Assembly: GCF_000508085.1 (NCBI RefSeq)
Contig: NZ_KI669560.1
Location: 650,219-714,218 of the forward strand
Reading direction: 5' to 3'
Origin: Sediminibacterium sp. C3
Lineage (GTDB): Bacteria > Bacteroidota > Bacteroidia > Chitinophagales > Chitinophagaceae
DNA length: 64,000 nucleotides
The notes beneath the pieces are model-generated. The model searched no databases, was not told where the DNA came from, and saw only the letters and a list, made by a program, of their open reading frames with translations. Of this stretch, positions 16,306 to 26,136 are shown one piece after another; position 1 is the first letter of the stretch; each line of letters starts with the position of its first letter. The position numbers and the translations under genes were made by a program.

Positions 16306-17283
16306 ATGCCTTTATTAAGTCCTGCAAGTTTTAAACCTCCGGTCCTTCAATACAATGGGCACTGGCAAAGCATTTATCCCAGCTTGTTCAGGAAAGTTGC
16401 CTTTCGGTATGCAAAAAGAGAAAGGCTTGAATTACCGGACGGTGATTTTCTTGATCTGGATTGGTCTGTGTTGGAAAGGCAATCGGAGAAGCTGGTTATT
16501 ATTACTCATGGTCTGGAGGGAGATTCGGGAAGGCACTATGTAACGGGGATGGCCAAAATTTTCAGTGCCAATGGATACGATGCACTGGGTTGGAATTGCA
16601 GAAGTTGCAGTGGCGAAATGAACAGGCTGGTAAGGTTTTATCATCATGGAGATGCCAGCGATTTAAGGGCCGTAATAAATTATAGCATTCAACAGTATGG
16701 CTATAAACATATAGTTTTAATAGGGTTTAGCATGGGAGGAAGTTTAACCTTCAGGGCCATTGCAGAAAACCCTTCAGCAGTTCCTGAGCAAGTAAAGAAA
16801 GCCATTGGCTTTTCTGTTCCCTGCAGTTTAAAGGGAAGTGTGGATGCATTGTCTACCTCCGCGAACCGGATTTATTTAAACCGGTTTTTGAAAAAACTGG
16901 GAAAGAAAATAAAATTAAAATCAAAGCTTTTCCCTGATCAGATAGATGCTAGCGGATACGATAATATCAAAACCTTTATTGAATTCGATAACCGGTATAC
17001 AGCACCCTTGCATGGGTACGAAAATGCACTGGATTTTTATGAAAAAGCCAGCGTAGGACCTTTATTACATCAGGTGGCCATACCTTCTTTGATTGTACAG
17101 TCGGTGAATGATCCTTTTTTATTACCCAACTGCATGCCCATAGAAACAGCAGAGAAGCACCCTCATTTATTTCTGGAAATGCCCAAAGAAGGAGGGCATT
17201 GCGGGTTTATGATGAGAGGTCAGTCTTATACCTGGGCAGAAATCCGCGCATTGTCATTTGCAGAAGATACAACTGGGCTATAA
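16306..17283 (+). CDS. YheT/ABHD-type alpha/beta hydrolase
   Basis: The 325-residue protein shows an alpha/beta-hydrolase core: ITHGLEGDSGRHYVTGMAK (oxyanion region), nucleophile elbow GFSMGGS, an acid in VNDPFL and the catalytic His in EGGHCGFM. The N-terminal FKPPVLQYNGHWQSIYPS segment is characteristic of the YheT/ABHD1-3 group, probably esterases acting on lipids. The substrate is unknown. The stop overlaps the convergent DUF1080 gene by 6 bases. Confidence 0.88.
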   Translation: MPLLSPASFKPPVLQYNGHWQSIYPSLFRKVAFRYAKRERLELPDGDFLDLDWSVLERQSEKLVIITHGLEGDSGRHYVTGMAKIFSANGYDALGWNCRSCSGEMNRLVRFYHHGDASDLRAVINYSIQQYGYKHIVLIGFSMGGSLTFRAIAENPSAVPEQVKKAIGFSVPCSLKGSVDALSTSANRIYLNRFLKKLGKKIKLKSKLFPDQIDASGYDNIKTFIEFDNRYTAPLHGYENALDFYEKASVGPLLHQVAIPSLIVQSVNDPFLLPNCMPIETAEKHPHLFLEMPKEGGHCGFMMRGQSYTWAEIRALSFAEDTTGL

Positions 17284-18054
17284 GGGTCTGATCCAGATAT
17301 TTCTGAAGCTAACCGGATTGCCTCCATCCATACCATGATCCTGTATAATCAGTGATTCCTTGTCTCCATGGAGTTTGTAAGAAGCTGGTCCAATCCATTC
17401 TGTGCCACCTAAAATGGTAACATTATTCTGAACCAGTACTCCATTGTGGAATACAGTGATAGTAGCGGGCTGCTGTAATTTTCCATCAGAGAAGAAGCGG
17501 GGAGCATTGAATATAATATCATAGCTCTGCCATTCTCCTGGTTTTCTGGAGGCATTTACCAGAGGAATATATTGCTTATAAATACTGCCTGCCTGACCAT
17601 TGGAATAGGTAGGATTGTTATAGGAGTCTAATACCTGTAACTCATATTTTCCCATCAGGAAAATTCCGCTATTGCCTCTGCTTTGACCATCACCTGCAAT
17701 AGCAGCGGGCGTTCTCCATTCAATATGCAACTGGCAGCTGCCAAATTTTTCTTTGGTTTCAATATCACCGGATCCTTTTACTACATTCAATATGCCCTGA
17801 GCATCTACTTTCCAGCCGGGTAGTCCCCCACCTTTTTTCTGAAAGGCATTCAGGTTTTTACCATTGAATAGAACAACGGCATCGGAGGGAGCATCACTGG
17901 CTGATTTACCCGGACTAACCATTACTGGCACGGGTTCCCATACTTCTGTTTTTTTAGATTCTTTCACCAAACTGTCAATGTTAGGCTTTTTTTGTCCATA
18001 GCTGCTACTTACTAATAGAATGCCTGTGATGGTGGTAATAACGGTGTTTTTCAT
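17278..18054 (-). CDS. Secreted DUF1080 (3-keto-disaccharide hydrolase-type) protein
   Basis: A signal peptide (MKNTVITTITGILLVSSSYG) precedes a concanavalin-like jelly roll of about 200 residues. DUF1080 signatures include DAVVLFNGKNLNAF, CQLHIEWRTP, GNSGIFLMGKYELQVLDSY and a C-terminal GNPVSFRNIWIRPL. Family members bind or cleave modified disaccharides in the periplasm of Bacteroidetes. It stands alone, with no glycoside locus around it. 258 residues is a usual single-domain length. Confidence 0.88.
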   Translation of the reverse strand: MKNTVITTITGILLVSSSYGQKKPNIDSLVKESKKTEVWEPVPVMVSPGKSASDAPSDAVVLFNGKNLNAFQKKGGGLPGWKVDAQGILNVVKGSGDIETKEKFGSCQLHIEWRTPAAIAGDGQSRGNSGIFLMGKYELQVLDSYNNPTYSNGQAGSIYKQYIPLVNASRKPGEWQSYDIIFNAPRFFSDGKLQQPATITVFHNGVLVQNNVTILGGTEWIGPASYKLHGDKESLIIQDHGMDGGNPVSFRNIWIRPL

Positions 18055-18158
18055 GATTCTAATATCGTGAAAAAACGCTGAATAATCGTAATAATACTAT
18101 TGTGAACCCTTAATTATTACAAGAATTTAGATATCCCTTTTCACTAAAAACTAATATT

Positions 18159-18803
18159 ATGCAAACAACGATTACCGTTTTCATCGCCGATAATCAAATG
18201 ATGTACAAGCTTGGTTTAAAAACAGTACTCCAGGCTTTCCCTACTATTAAACTTGTTGGAAACAATGAGTTTAAAGAGAACTGGGTGAATGATATCGTAG
18301 AAGCCAAACCCGATGTGGTATTAATTGATCTTGAATCAGACTCTCCTGAAATAACCAGGCATATTTTGAGTCATTCACCGGAAACAGCCGTGATATTTTT
18401 ATCTTACCAGATTACACATCAGTTAATGTATCAGTTACTGGAAGTGGGAACCATGGGATTTGTTTCTAAACAAGCCAGGGAAGCGGAAATCATGGAATCT
18501 ATTCAAACCTGTTATGCGCATAAACATTATTTCTGCAAAATCAGCGCGGAGTGCTTAAGTTATATAGTGACTCAGAACTATCAATTACCCACTAAAGTAT
18601 CTGCCAACTTTACAGAAAGGGAACTGCAGATTATTGAACGTATCTGCAATGAAAAAACCAGCAAGGAAATTGCCAGTGAATTACACTTGAGTAAGAGAAC
18701 AGTGGAAGGACATAGAATCAGAATCATGGGAAAACTAGGAGCCAAATGCAGCGCAGGAATTGTTACCTATGCAATTCAGAATGGCCTTTACCAGCATGCC
18801 TGA
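18159..18803 (+). CDS. NarL/LuxR-family response regulator
   Basis: The receiver domain (1-120) has D11 and phospho-acceptor D57 in DVVLIDLES, with K104 in GFVSKQ. The C-terminal LuxR helix-turn-helix is clear (FTERELQIIERICNEKTSKE, HLSKRTVEGHRIRIMGKLG). At 214 residues it has normal NarL architecture. Only one acidic residue is found where the usual pair sits (IADNQ), which may affect magnesium binding. No cognate kinase is adjacent. It is convergent with the RND operon, so it is not part of that transcript. Confidence 0.88.
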   Translation: MQTTITVFIADNQMMYKLGLKTVLQAFPTIKLVGNNEFKENWVNDIVEAKPDVVLIDLESDSPEITRHILSHSPETAVIFLSYQITHQLMYQLLEVGTMGFVSKQAREAEIMESIQTCYAHKHYFCKISAECLSYIVTQNYQLPTKVSANFTERELQIIERICNEKTSKEIASELHLSKRTVEGHRIRIMGKLGAKCSAGIVTYAIQNGLYQHA

Positions 18804-18804
18804 T

Positions 18805-20241
18805 TTAGTTCCAGCCACCTCCTAAGGATCTGTATAAGTTGATTAAATAAACAAATACTGTTTTCTTAGAGTTGATCTGATCAAGCTCTGCTTCCAACAC
18901 CCCTCTTTGTGCGGTAACAACTTCCAGATAAGTTGCTGCTCCACCCATATATAAATCGTTGGAAGAAGCAACCGCAGCCTGTAAGCTTTTGGTTTCCTGT
19001 ACTTTCAGGTCATATATTTTGTTGTACTGATCAATCCCGCTTAGATTGGTTTGTACTTCATGGTAGGCATAAATAATATGCTTTCTGTATAATTCAAAAG
19101 CTTCCTGTTGAGCGGCACTTGCCAGCTGATAATTTCCCTTTAGCATGTTTTTGCTTAGTACAGGGGTAACCAATCCGCCCAATAATCCATAGGTTAGTGA
19201 CTGTGGGCTAAATAAAACAGAGGACTTAAAACTATTCAAAGCAGTATAGGCGCTGATGTTCAGGGATGGCAGAAACGCTTTTCTGCTGGCTTCAACTTCT
19301 GCACCGGCGGCTTCCAGTAAGTATTCAGCTTCTTTAATATCTGGTCTGTTCGCGAGCAATTGAGCAGGAATGCCTATTTGTAAAGTTGCAGGTAATTGTA
19401 AGTCTGTGATACCCACACCTCTTTTAATTTTGAAATCGTACTTACCGGAAATAGCACTTAATAAATTTTCAGTTGCGGTAATTCTTTGTTTCATTACATT
19501 CAGCATGCTCTTGGTGCCTAATAATTGGGCCGTAAATTGTTGAACGGCTAATTCAGTGGCCCTTCCACCTGCTTTTTGAACTTTTACAATTTCTACTCCA
19601 TTTTCCTGAAGCCTGATATTTCTTTGTAAAATTTCCAGTTCTTTATCCAGTGCCAGTAATTCGTAATACAATTCTGCAACTTGTGCAACCAGTTGTGTGG
19701 TTACCCATTTTCTGGCCTGTTCCGTAGCAAGGTATCGGTTTAAGGCTGCTTTTTTCTGATTCGACAATTTACCCCAGATATCGGCTTCCCAGCTACTCCT
19801 AAAACCCAAAAATAAATCAGGCATGTTCAGTGGAATCTGCTGGTCTTTTCTAATATTCGGTGAAAGGTTCATGTCATAGTTACCCAAACCATTCATGGTA
19901 TAATCCCCAAATTTGTCTACTCCTGTAGACACTACCGCATCAACTCCAATTTTTGTTAAGCCCTGCGCTATTCCCAAACCTGCTCTGGAAGACGCAATTC
20001 TTTGAACTGCAATTCTAATATCAGCATTATTGGCAATAGCAGTATCAATTAGTTCCTGTAAAAAAGGATCGGGAAAAAAAGTTTTTTTAGGAAGGGTTGC
20101 AATACTAACACTGTCTGTGGATTGCTGAAAAGCTGCAGGAAGTATTTCAGATTTATTTAGGGTTACAGGTTTGGGCATGGCACAGGAAATGGCCATGAAA
20201 GTGATACCTGTATATAGTAAAAATTGAAAATTATTCTTCAT
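18805..20241 (-). CDS. RND efflux outer-membrane lipoprotein (NodT/TolC family)
   Basis: The 478-residue protein has a lipoprotein signal with lipobox AISC (about residues 17-20) and two OEP repeats of long helices (e.g. VTTQLVAQVAELYYELLALD, HIIYAYHEVQTNLSGI). It forms the outer-membrane channel of the tripartite pump encoded immediately upstream. It is the third gene of the minus-strand MFP-RND-OMF operon, 10 bp after the permease gene. Confidence 0.92.
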   Translation of the reverse strand: MKNNFQFLLYTGITFMAISCAMPKPVTLNKSEILPAAFQQSTDSVSIATLPKKTFFPDPFLQELIDTAIANNADIRIAVQRIASSRAGLGIAQGLTKIGVDAVVSTGVDKFGDYTMNGLGNYDMNLSPNIRKDQQIPLNMPDLFLGFRSSWEADIWGKLSNQKKAALNRYLATEQARKWVTTQLVAQVAELYYELLALDKELEILQRNIRLQENGVEIVKVQKAGGRATELAVQQFTAQLLGTKSMLNVMKQRITATENLLSAISGKYDFKIKRGVGITDLQLPATLQIGIPAQLLANRPDIKEAEYLLEAAGAEVEASRKAFLPSLNISAYTALNSFKSSVLFSPQSLTYGLLGGLVTPVLSKNMLKGNYQLASAAQQEAFELYRKHIIYAYHEVQTNLSGIDQYNKIYDLKVQETKSLQAAVASSNDLYMGGAATYLEVVTAQRGVLEAELDQINSKKTVFVYLINLYRSLGGGWN

Positions 20242-20251
20242 AATATATTTT

Positions 20252-23200
20252 CTATCTGTCAGATAATTGTTCAGGATGATCCACCACAGGGACTACTGCC
20301 GCAGGGCTTTTCTTTTTGGAAAGTTTTTCGGAAAGTTGAGCAAAAATTACATAAAGCCCCGGTATGATGATGACCCCGAAAATGGTTCCGAATAACATGC
20401 CTCCGGCAGAAGCGGTACCAATGGACCGGTTTCCGATGGCACCCGCACCCGTAGCAATTACTAGCGGTATCAATCCTGCAATGAATGCAAAAGAAGTCAT
20501 TAAGATAGGTCTAAGACGTGATACGGCACCCTCTTTAGCAGCTTCCAGAATACTGAAACCCTGCGTTCTTCTTAGCATGGCAAACTCAACAATCAGGATG
20601 GCATTTTTACCCAATAATCCAATCAGCATAACCAGGGCAACCTGTGCATAAATATTGTTTTCAAGTCCTAAAGCTTTCAGCGCCAAAAACGCCCCAAAAA
20701 CCCCGGTAGGAAGAGAAAGAATTACCGCAAAAGGCATTAAGAAACTTTCGTATTGGGCAGCAAGGATTAAATAAACGAATAGTAAGCAAACGATAAATAT
20801 AGATGCTGCTTGTCCGCTGGATGCTACCTGATCTCTGGTAATTCCAGACCATTCGTAACTGTATCCTCTTGGTAATTTTTCTTTGGCTACTTTTTCAACG
20901 GAAGCAATGGCTTCACCACTACTAAACCCTTTCCCAGCATCTCCATTCACCATAGCAGAAGTGTACATATTATATCTGGTTAACTGCTCAGGTCCGTATA
21001 CTCTTTCCATTTTAATGAATGTGCCATAGGATACCATTTCTCCACGGTTATTCTTGACATACAAATTCATTAAGTCGTTAGGTTTAGCCCTGAAGTTCGG
21101 ATAGGCCTGAACCATTACTTTGTACATCTGACCAAATCGTATAAAGTTGGTTGCATAATAACTCCCAATCAGGGTTTGTAAATCTGTCATGGCATTATCT
21201 ACGGTCACCCCTTTTTTAGCAGCCATATCATAATCAATATGAATCATGTACTGCGGAAAGCTTGGATCAAAACCAGTATAAGCTGCTCCAACAACTCCAG
21301 CAGCTTTAATGTCTTCAATTAATTGATTGGTTACGGCGGCAGTTTGCTGTAAATCACCCGTACCTGTTTTATCGATTACACGTAATTCGAATCCACTGGT
21401 GTTTCCGAATCCGGGTACGGTTGGAGGAGGCATGAATTCAATATTGGCATCTTTGATTTTACTGGTCCTGTCTCTTAAAACAGGAATTAGTTCAGCAACC
21501 GTTAAATCCCTCTCCTTCCAGGGTTTCAGATTAATCATCATCATACCATAGGAAGCACCAGCTGCTTCTGTAATTAAGCTATATCCACTGAGGGTTGTAA
21601 TATTTTCTACCGATGGTATTTCTTTGATTACTTTTTCTAATTGTACTAAAACATTTTCTGTTCTTTCGACAGTAGCACCTGCAGGCGCAGATACATTTAC
21701 ATAGATAATTCCCTGATCTTCTGTAGGAATAAATCCTCCTGGCAGAATGCTATTAATTCCTGCTGTTCCAACAAAGAAAACTGCAAGCAATGAAATGGTT
21801 ACCAGTTTTCTTCCACTAATCCAGCCAACCAGATTCATGTATTTATTTTCAGTAGAAGAATAACCCCTATTAAATGAGGCAAAAAATCTGTTCAATAGAT
21901 TTGTTTTCTTTGTCTTGCCATGGGTGTTTTTGATAAGCAATGCACAAAGTGCAGGTGTCAGCGTTAGTGCGTTAATTCCAGATATTACGATCGATACAGC
22001 CAATGTCAATGAAAATTGTCTGTAGAATACGCCTGCTGGTCCGGATAAAAATGCTACTGGAATAAAAACAGCTGACATCACTAAAGTGATTGCAACAACC
22101 GCACTCGCAATTTCTTTAATGGCAGCCAGGGTTGCATCCATTGCATTCAGGTGCTGCTCTTCCATTTTAACATGAACAGCTTCTACCACTACAATTGCAT
22201 TATCAACGACTATACCTATGGCCAGTACCAGTGCAAATAGTGTTAAGAGGTTAATAGAGAAGCCCATCACCTGCATAAACGCAAGCGTACCAATCAGGGC
22301 AACCGGTACAGCTAATGCAGGAATCAATGTAGAACGGAAATCCTGAAGGAAAATAAATACAATAATGAATACCAGGATAAATGCTTCAATCAATGTCTTT
22401 AATACCTCTTTGATAGAAGCATCCAGAAATCTGGATACGTCATAGGCAAAATTGTATTTCATGCCGGGAGGAAAAGAAGTTTCTTTCAATTCTGCCATTC
22501 TGGCTTTTACCTTGGTGATTACTTCTTTTGCATTAGAGCCTGGTCTCTGTTTTAACATGATGGAAGCCGAAGGCTTGCCATCTGTTTTGGAAATCATGCT
22601 ATAGGTCATGGCACCAAACTCAATATCAGCAATGTCTTTCAGGTATAAAATAGATCCGTTGTTCTCTGCCTTTACAACTATGTTTTTGTATTGATTGGGC
22701 TCGAAAAATTTACCCGTATAGCGCAAAATATATTGTAAACTCTGTGGATTCATACCGGAACTTTCCCCGGTTTTTCCTGGTGCAGCTTCTACGTTCTGGT
22801 TTCTTAATGCATCAATTACATCCTGAGCAGATACGTTGTAGGCCAACATACGATCAGGCTTTAACCATACACGCATGGAATATTCCTTCTGCCCCATAAT
22901 TTCTGCAAAGCCCACACCGTCGATACGTTTTAGTTCCTGTAGAATATTGATATCCGCAAAATTGTAAATGAACTGTTCATCAGCAGCAGTGTCCTCACTC
23001 ATTACATTCAAATACAGCAACATGCTGTTTACATCTTTTTCTGTAGTAACACCCGCTTTAATTACTTCTTCCGGCAATTCATCCAATACGGTACTAACCC
23101 TGTTCTGAACACTTACTGCAGCAACGTCAGGATCAATCCCTACTTTAAATGCCACCGTAATCAATGTAATCCCGTTATTACTGGATACAGAAGACATATA

Positions 23201-23428
23201 AGTCATGCCAGGCACCCCATTGATGGCTCTTTCCAATGGAGTAGCAACAGCTTTCGCACAAACTTCTGCGTTGGCTCCTGTATATTTAGCAGTAACAGTT
23301 ACAGAGGGAGGCACAATATCCGGGAACTGGGTAATGGGCAAGGTAAATAAAGATAATACCCCCAGTAATGTGATGATAATGGATATAACCAGAGATAGAA
23401 CCGGTCTTTTAATAAAAGTTTCTAACAT
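20252..23428 (-). CDS. RND multidrug efflux permease (AcrB/HAE1 type)
   Basis: The 1058-residue inner-membrane pump has the AcrB layout: TM1 (LETFIKRPVLSLVISIIITL), a first porter domain, TM2-6 with the proton-relay Asp in GIVVDNAIVVVEA, a second porter domain, and a C-terminal TM bundle (AQVALVMLIGLLGKNAILIVEF). It exports hydrophobic compounds with proton influx. The gene is preceded by its adaptor (7 bp gap) and followed by its channel. Length and motifs look intact. Confidence 0.95.
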   Translation of the reverse strand: MLETFIKRPVLSLVISIIITLLGVLSLFTLPITQFPDIVPPSVTVTAKYTGANAEVCAKAVATPLERAINGVPGMTYMSSVSSNNGITLITVAFKVGIDPDVAAVSVQNRVSTVLDELPEEVIKAGVTTEKDVNSMLLYLNVMSEDTAADEQFIYNFADINILQELKRIDGVGFAEIMGQKEYSMRVWLKPDRMLAYNVSAQDVIDALRNQNVEAAPGKTGESSGMNPQSLQYILRYTGKFFEPNQYKNIVVKAENNGSILYLKDIADIEFGAMTYSMISKTDGKPSASIMLKQRPGSNAKEVITKVKARMAELKETSFPPGMKYNFAYDVSRFLDASIKEVLKTLIEAFILVFIIVFIFLQDFRSTLIPALAVPVALIGTLAFMQVMGFSINLLTLFALVLAIGIVVDNAIVVVEAVHVKMEEQHLNAMDATLAAIKEIASAVVAITLVMSAVFIPVAFLSGPAGVFYRQFSLTLAVSIVISGINALTLTPALCALLIKNTHGKTKKTNLLNRFFASFNRGYSSTENKYMNLVGWISGRKLVTISLLAVFFVGTAGINSILPGGFIPTEDQGIIYVNVSAPAGATVERTENVLVQLEKVIKEIPSVENITTLSGYSLITEAAGASYGMMMINLKPWKERDLTVAELIPVLRDRTSKIKDANIEFMPPPTVPGFGNTSGFELRVIDKTGTGDLQQTAAVTNQLIEDIKAAGVVGAAYTGFDPSFPQYMIHIDYDMAAKKGVTVDNAMTDLQTLIGSYYATNFIRFGQMYKVMVQAYPNFRAKPNDLMNLYVKNNRGEMVSYGTFIKMERVYGPEQLTRYNMYTSAMVNGDAGKGFSSGEAIASVEKVAKEKLPRGYSYEWSGITRDQVASSGQAASIFIVCLLFVYLILAAQYESFLMPFAVILSLPTGVFGAFLALKALGLENNIYAQVALVMLIGLLGKNAILIVEFAMLRRTQGFSILEAAKEGAVSRLRPILMTSFAFIAGLIPLVIATGAGAIGNRSIGTASAGGMLFGTIFGVIIIPGLYVIFAQLSEKLSKKKSPAAVVPVVDHPEQLSDR

Positions 23429-23435
23429 GATTCAA

Positions 23436-24590
23436 TTAGTTGATGGTTAAAGCAGTTTGCATTAAGCTGTCTAAGTTCATTTTGACAGGTTTAATTTTTG
23501 CACCCTGGCGAATGCTTTGTACTCCTTCATAAACAATACGCTCACCAGGTTTCAATCCGGCTTCAACTATATAATATTGAGCAATCCTTCTCCCAGGCTT
23601 AAATGCCCTGGTCTGAACCATATTTTCTTTGTCCACAACAAAAACAAAGGTTTTATCCTGAATTTCAAAAGTTGCTTTTTGTGGTATAATGATAGCATTA
23701 TCAACTTCAGTTGTAAGTCTTGCTTTGCCTGAAGCACCATGCTTTAAGAGCTTATTGGGATTAGGGAATCTGGCTCTGAATGCAATGGCACCAGTGTTTT
23801 CATTGAATTCACCATCGCTGGTTTCAATTTTACCAGTATAAGCATATTCAGTACCATCTGCCAGCATTAAATGAATTAGACGATCTTCTTTTAACCCTTT
23901 TGAAAGCGATTTTCTGTAACGTAAATATTCGTTTTCTGAAATATTGAAATAGGCAAAAACATTGTGTACGTCTGAAATGGTAGTTAGCAGCGCTCCCGGA
24001 TCAATCAGGCTACCCATTTTTAAAGGTATCCTGTCGATGATACCATCGAAAGGTGCTTTCACAAAAGTATAAGACAATTTGGTTTCAGCACTGGTTTGTG
24101 CAGATAGGGCTTCTTCAATCTTGGCTTTTGTAGCAGCTACTTTTGAAGCGGCCAATTCATATTCTGTTTTAGATATCACATTCTTTTCAACCAGAATTTT
24201 TATTCTGCCCAGCTCCAGTTCTGCTGCTTTAGCCTCTGCCATTGCACTGGATACAGCAGCTTTTGCTCTGGCCAATTCAGTTTTGTATTCAAGGTCATTA
24301 ATCTGAAACATGGGCTGTCCTTTTTTCACTTCCTGACCTTCATCTACAAATATTTTTTCCAGAAATCCCTGAACCCTTGCTCTGACTTCCACGTTTTTTA
24401 CAGCTTGTATATCGGCTACATAGTCGGTTTGTAAAACAGTATCTTTTTGCACAACCTCAACAACTGGCAAACTCGGGATAAGCTCTGCTGTCCCATTTTT
24501 ATCCTTGTTTTCACAGGCGGCAAATCCAAAAACACTAAACATTAATAAAGGAGTCAATCCTTTAAAAGGGGTTGAAAAGGTAATTTTCAT
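23436..24590 (-). CDS. RND periplasmic adaptor (membrane-fusion protein)
   Basis: The 384-residue adaptor has an N-terminal lipoprotein-like signal (LLMFSVFGFAAC). A lipoyl/hairpin region follows, with EVRARVQGFLEKIFVDEGQEVKKGQ, a long coiled-coil hairpin (about 95-165) and YTFVKAPFDGIIDRIPLKMGSL. It bridges the permease and outer-membrane channel. It is the first gene of the efflux operon, with a candidate -7 box at 24616-24623. Confidence 0.92.
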   Translation of the reverse strand: MKITFSTPFKGLTPLLMFSVFGFAACENKDKNGTAELIPSLPVVEVVQKDTVLQTDYVADIQAVKNVEVRARVQGFLEKIFVDEGQEVKKGQPMFQINDLEYKTELARAKAAVSSAMAEAKAAELELGRIKILVEKNVISKTEYELAASKVAATKAKIEEALSAQTSAETKLSYTFVKAPFDGIIDRIPLKMGSLIDPGALLTTISDVHNVFAYFNISENEYLRYRKSLSKGLKEDRLIHLMLADGTEYAYTGKIETSDGEFNENTGAIAFRARFPNPNKLLKHGASGKARLTTEVDNAIIIPQKATFEIQDKTFVFVVDKENMVQTRAFKPGRRIAQYYIVEAGLKPGERIVYEGVQSIRQGAKIKPVKMNLDSLMQTALTIN

Positions 24591-24615
24591 GTCTTATTTT
24601 GAGTTGAATAAACTA

Positions 24616-24623
24616 CAAATATA
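24616..24623 (-). promoter_or_regulatory. Candidate -7 promoter box of the efflux operon
   Basis: On the minus strand TATATTTG fits TAnnTTTG exactly, 26 bases before the adaptor start codon. No convincing TTTG -33 box is seen at the right distance, so only half of the promoter is supported. Confidence 0.4.
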
Positions 24624-24752
24624 CCGTTTTAATGTTTTTTTAATCTTTACATTTATAAATGGCTGTTATGAGGGGGATTTTTCGGTGAATCTGGATAGAC
24701 AGGCATTCAAATTAAAATTGGCACTAAACAGAACAGATGATATTTTTATAAC

Positions 24753-25370
24753 ATGAGCTTTATTGAACGCATTAAATCAAACACTAATTTAAAGAAGTGG
24801 GTTTACTGGATGATGGTTTCCGAAAATAATCCCGGGTGCAGACTTTGGGTTAGGTTGTTTATGAACCCTTTTGTTCATAAAGTTTCCCGTAAATCAGTAA
24901 TAAGGTCAAACGCAAGATTGGATTTGGCACCCTGGAAAATGTTTTCCCTGGGAAAGAAAGCGGTGATAGAAGACTTTTGTTGTATCAACAACATGGTTGG
25001 TGATGTTTATATTGAAGATAATGTTCATGTAGGTTTAAGTAACACGATTATTGGTCCGGTAACAGTGGGGGCCAATACCATCATGGCACAGAATATTGTT
25101 TTGTCCGGATTAAATCACGGATATGCGGATCCGGATATACCTATTAAAAATCAAAAAGAAACAACTGCACCTATTGTTATTGAAGAAGATTGCTGGATAG
25201 GAGCCAATGCTGTTGTTGTAGCCGGTGTAACCATTGGAAAACATTGCATTGTTGCTGCAGGTTCAGTTGTAACTAAAAGTGTTCCTGCTTATTCTATTGT
25301 TGGAGGAAATCCCGCAAAAATTTTAAAACAGTATAACAATGTAACAAAGAATTGGGAGAAGCCTGTTTAA
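24753..25370 (+). CDS. Hexapeptide-repeat acyltransferase (LbH fold)
   Basis: The 205-residue protein has left-handed beta-helix repeats (IEDNVHVGLSNTIIGPVTVG, then IEEDCWIGANAVVVAGVTIG, HCIVAAGSVVTKSVPAYSIVGGNPAKI). The ending is typical of the maltose/galactoside/serine O-acetyltransferase group. The acceptor is probably a sugar, perhaps in cell-surface glycan synthesis. It lies 19 bp upstream of the desaturase gene in the same direction and may be co-transcribed with it. Confidence 0.85.
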   Translation: MSFIERIKSNTNLKKWVYWMMVSENNPGCRLWVRLFMNPFVHKVSRKSVIRSNARLDLAPWKMFSLGKKAVIEDFCCINNMVGDVYIEDNVHVGLSNTIIGPVTVGANTIMAQNIVLSGLNHGYADPDIPIKNQKETTAPIVIEEDCWIGANAVVVAGVTIGKHCIVAAGSVVTKSVPAYSIVGGNPAKILKQYNNVTKNWEKPV

Positions 25371-25389
25371 GAATTATCTTGCTCGGCCT

Positions 25390-26136
25390 ATGACGGCCAT
25401 ATTGATATTCTTAGTTTTACATTGGTACTTATCTCTTTTTGGACAAACATTTTACCTGCACAGATATGCAGCCCACAAAATGTTTACGATGAATAAATTC
25501 TGGGAAATTTTCTGGTATATCTATACCTGGGTAACACAGGGAACTTCTTATCTGAACGCAAGAGCCTATGCAATTTTGCACAGGATGCATCATGCTTACA
25601 GCGACACAGAGAAGGATCCGCACACTCCTCACTTTTTCAAGGAAGTTTTTTCTATGATGTGGCATACAAAAAAAGTATACCATGGCGTACTGAAAGGAAC
25701 CATGCCGGTTGAAAAAAAATTCGAAAAAAATTTTCCTGTATATCCCATTATTGATAAAGTAGCAGATAGCTGGTTCACGAGAATTTTATTTGCTATAGGC
25801 TATGTAGTCTTCTATTATTTCTTTGCAACAGAATGGTGGATGTATTTATTTCTGCCTATCCATTTTTTAATAGGCCCTATTCAGGGTGCTGTTGTAAACT
25901 GGGCTGGTCATAAATATGGATACAGAAATTATCCTGGTGAAAAAGATCATTCAAAGAATACCTTGATCATTGATTTTTTGATGATGGGAGAGTTATTCCA
26001 AAACAATCACCACCATGCAGGTGCAAGACCCAATTTTGCCAACAAATGGTGGGAGTTTGATCCTTGCTATCCGATTATTAAAATTTTTCATTGGCTGGGA
26101 ATTATTCAATTGGTTCCCATTAAAGCAAATGCTTAA
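25390..26136 (+). CDS. Membrane fatty-acid (acyl-CoA/acyl-lipid) desaturase
   Basis: The 248-residue integral membrane protein carries the three His boxes of di-iron desaturases: HRYAAH near residue 24, HRMHH near 63, and NNHHH near 205. It also has an additional conserved GHKYGYRNY segment and four hydrophobic stretches. The probable reaction is delta-9-type double-bond insertion into acyl chains, tuning membrane fluidity. Its stop overlaps the convergent hypothetical gene in a shared TTAA. Confidence 0.92.
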   Translation: MTAILIFLVLHWYLSLFGQTFYLHRYAAHKMFTMNKFWEIFWYIYTWVTQGTSYLNARAYAILHRMHHAYSDTEKDPHTPHFFKEVFSMMWHTKKVYHGVLKGTMPVEKKFEKNFPVYPIIDKVADSWFTRILFAIGYVVFYYFFATEWWMYLFLPIHFLIGPIQGAVVNWAGHKYGYRNYPGEKDHSKNTLIIDFLMMGELFQNNHHHAGARPNFANKWWEFDPCYPIIKIFHWLGIIQLVPIKANA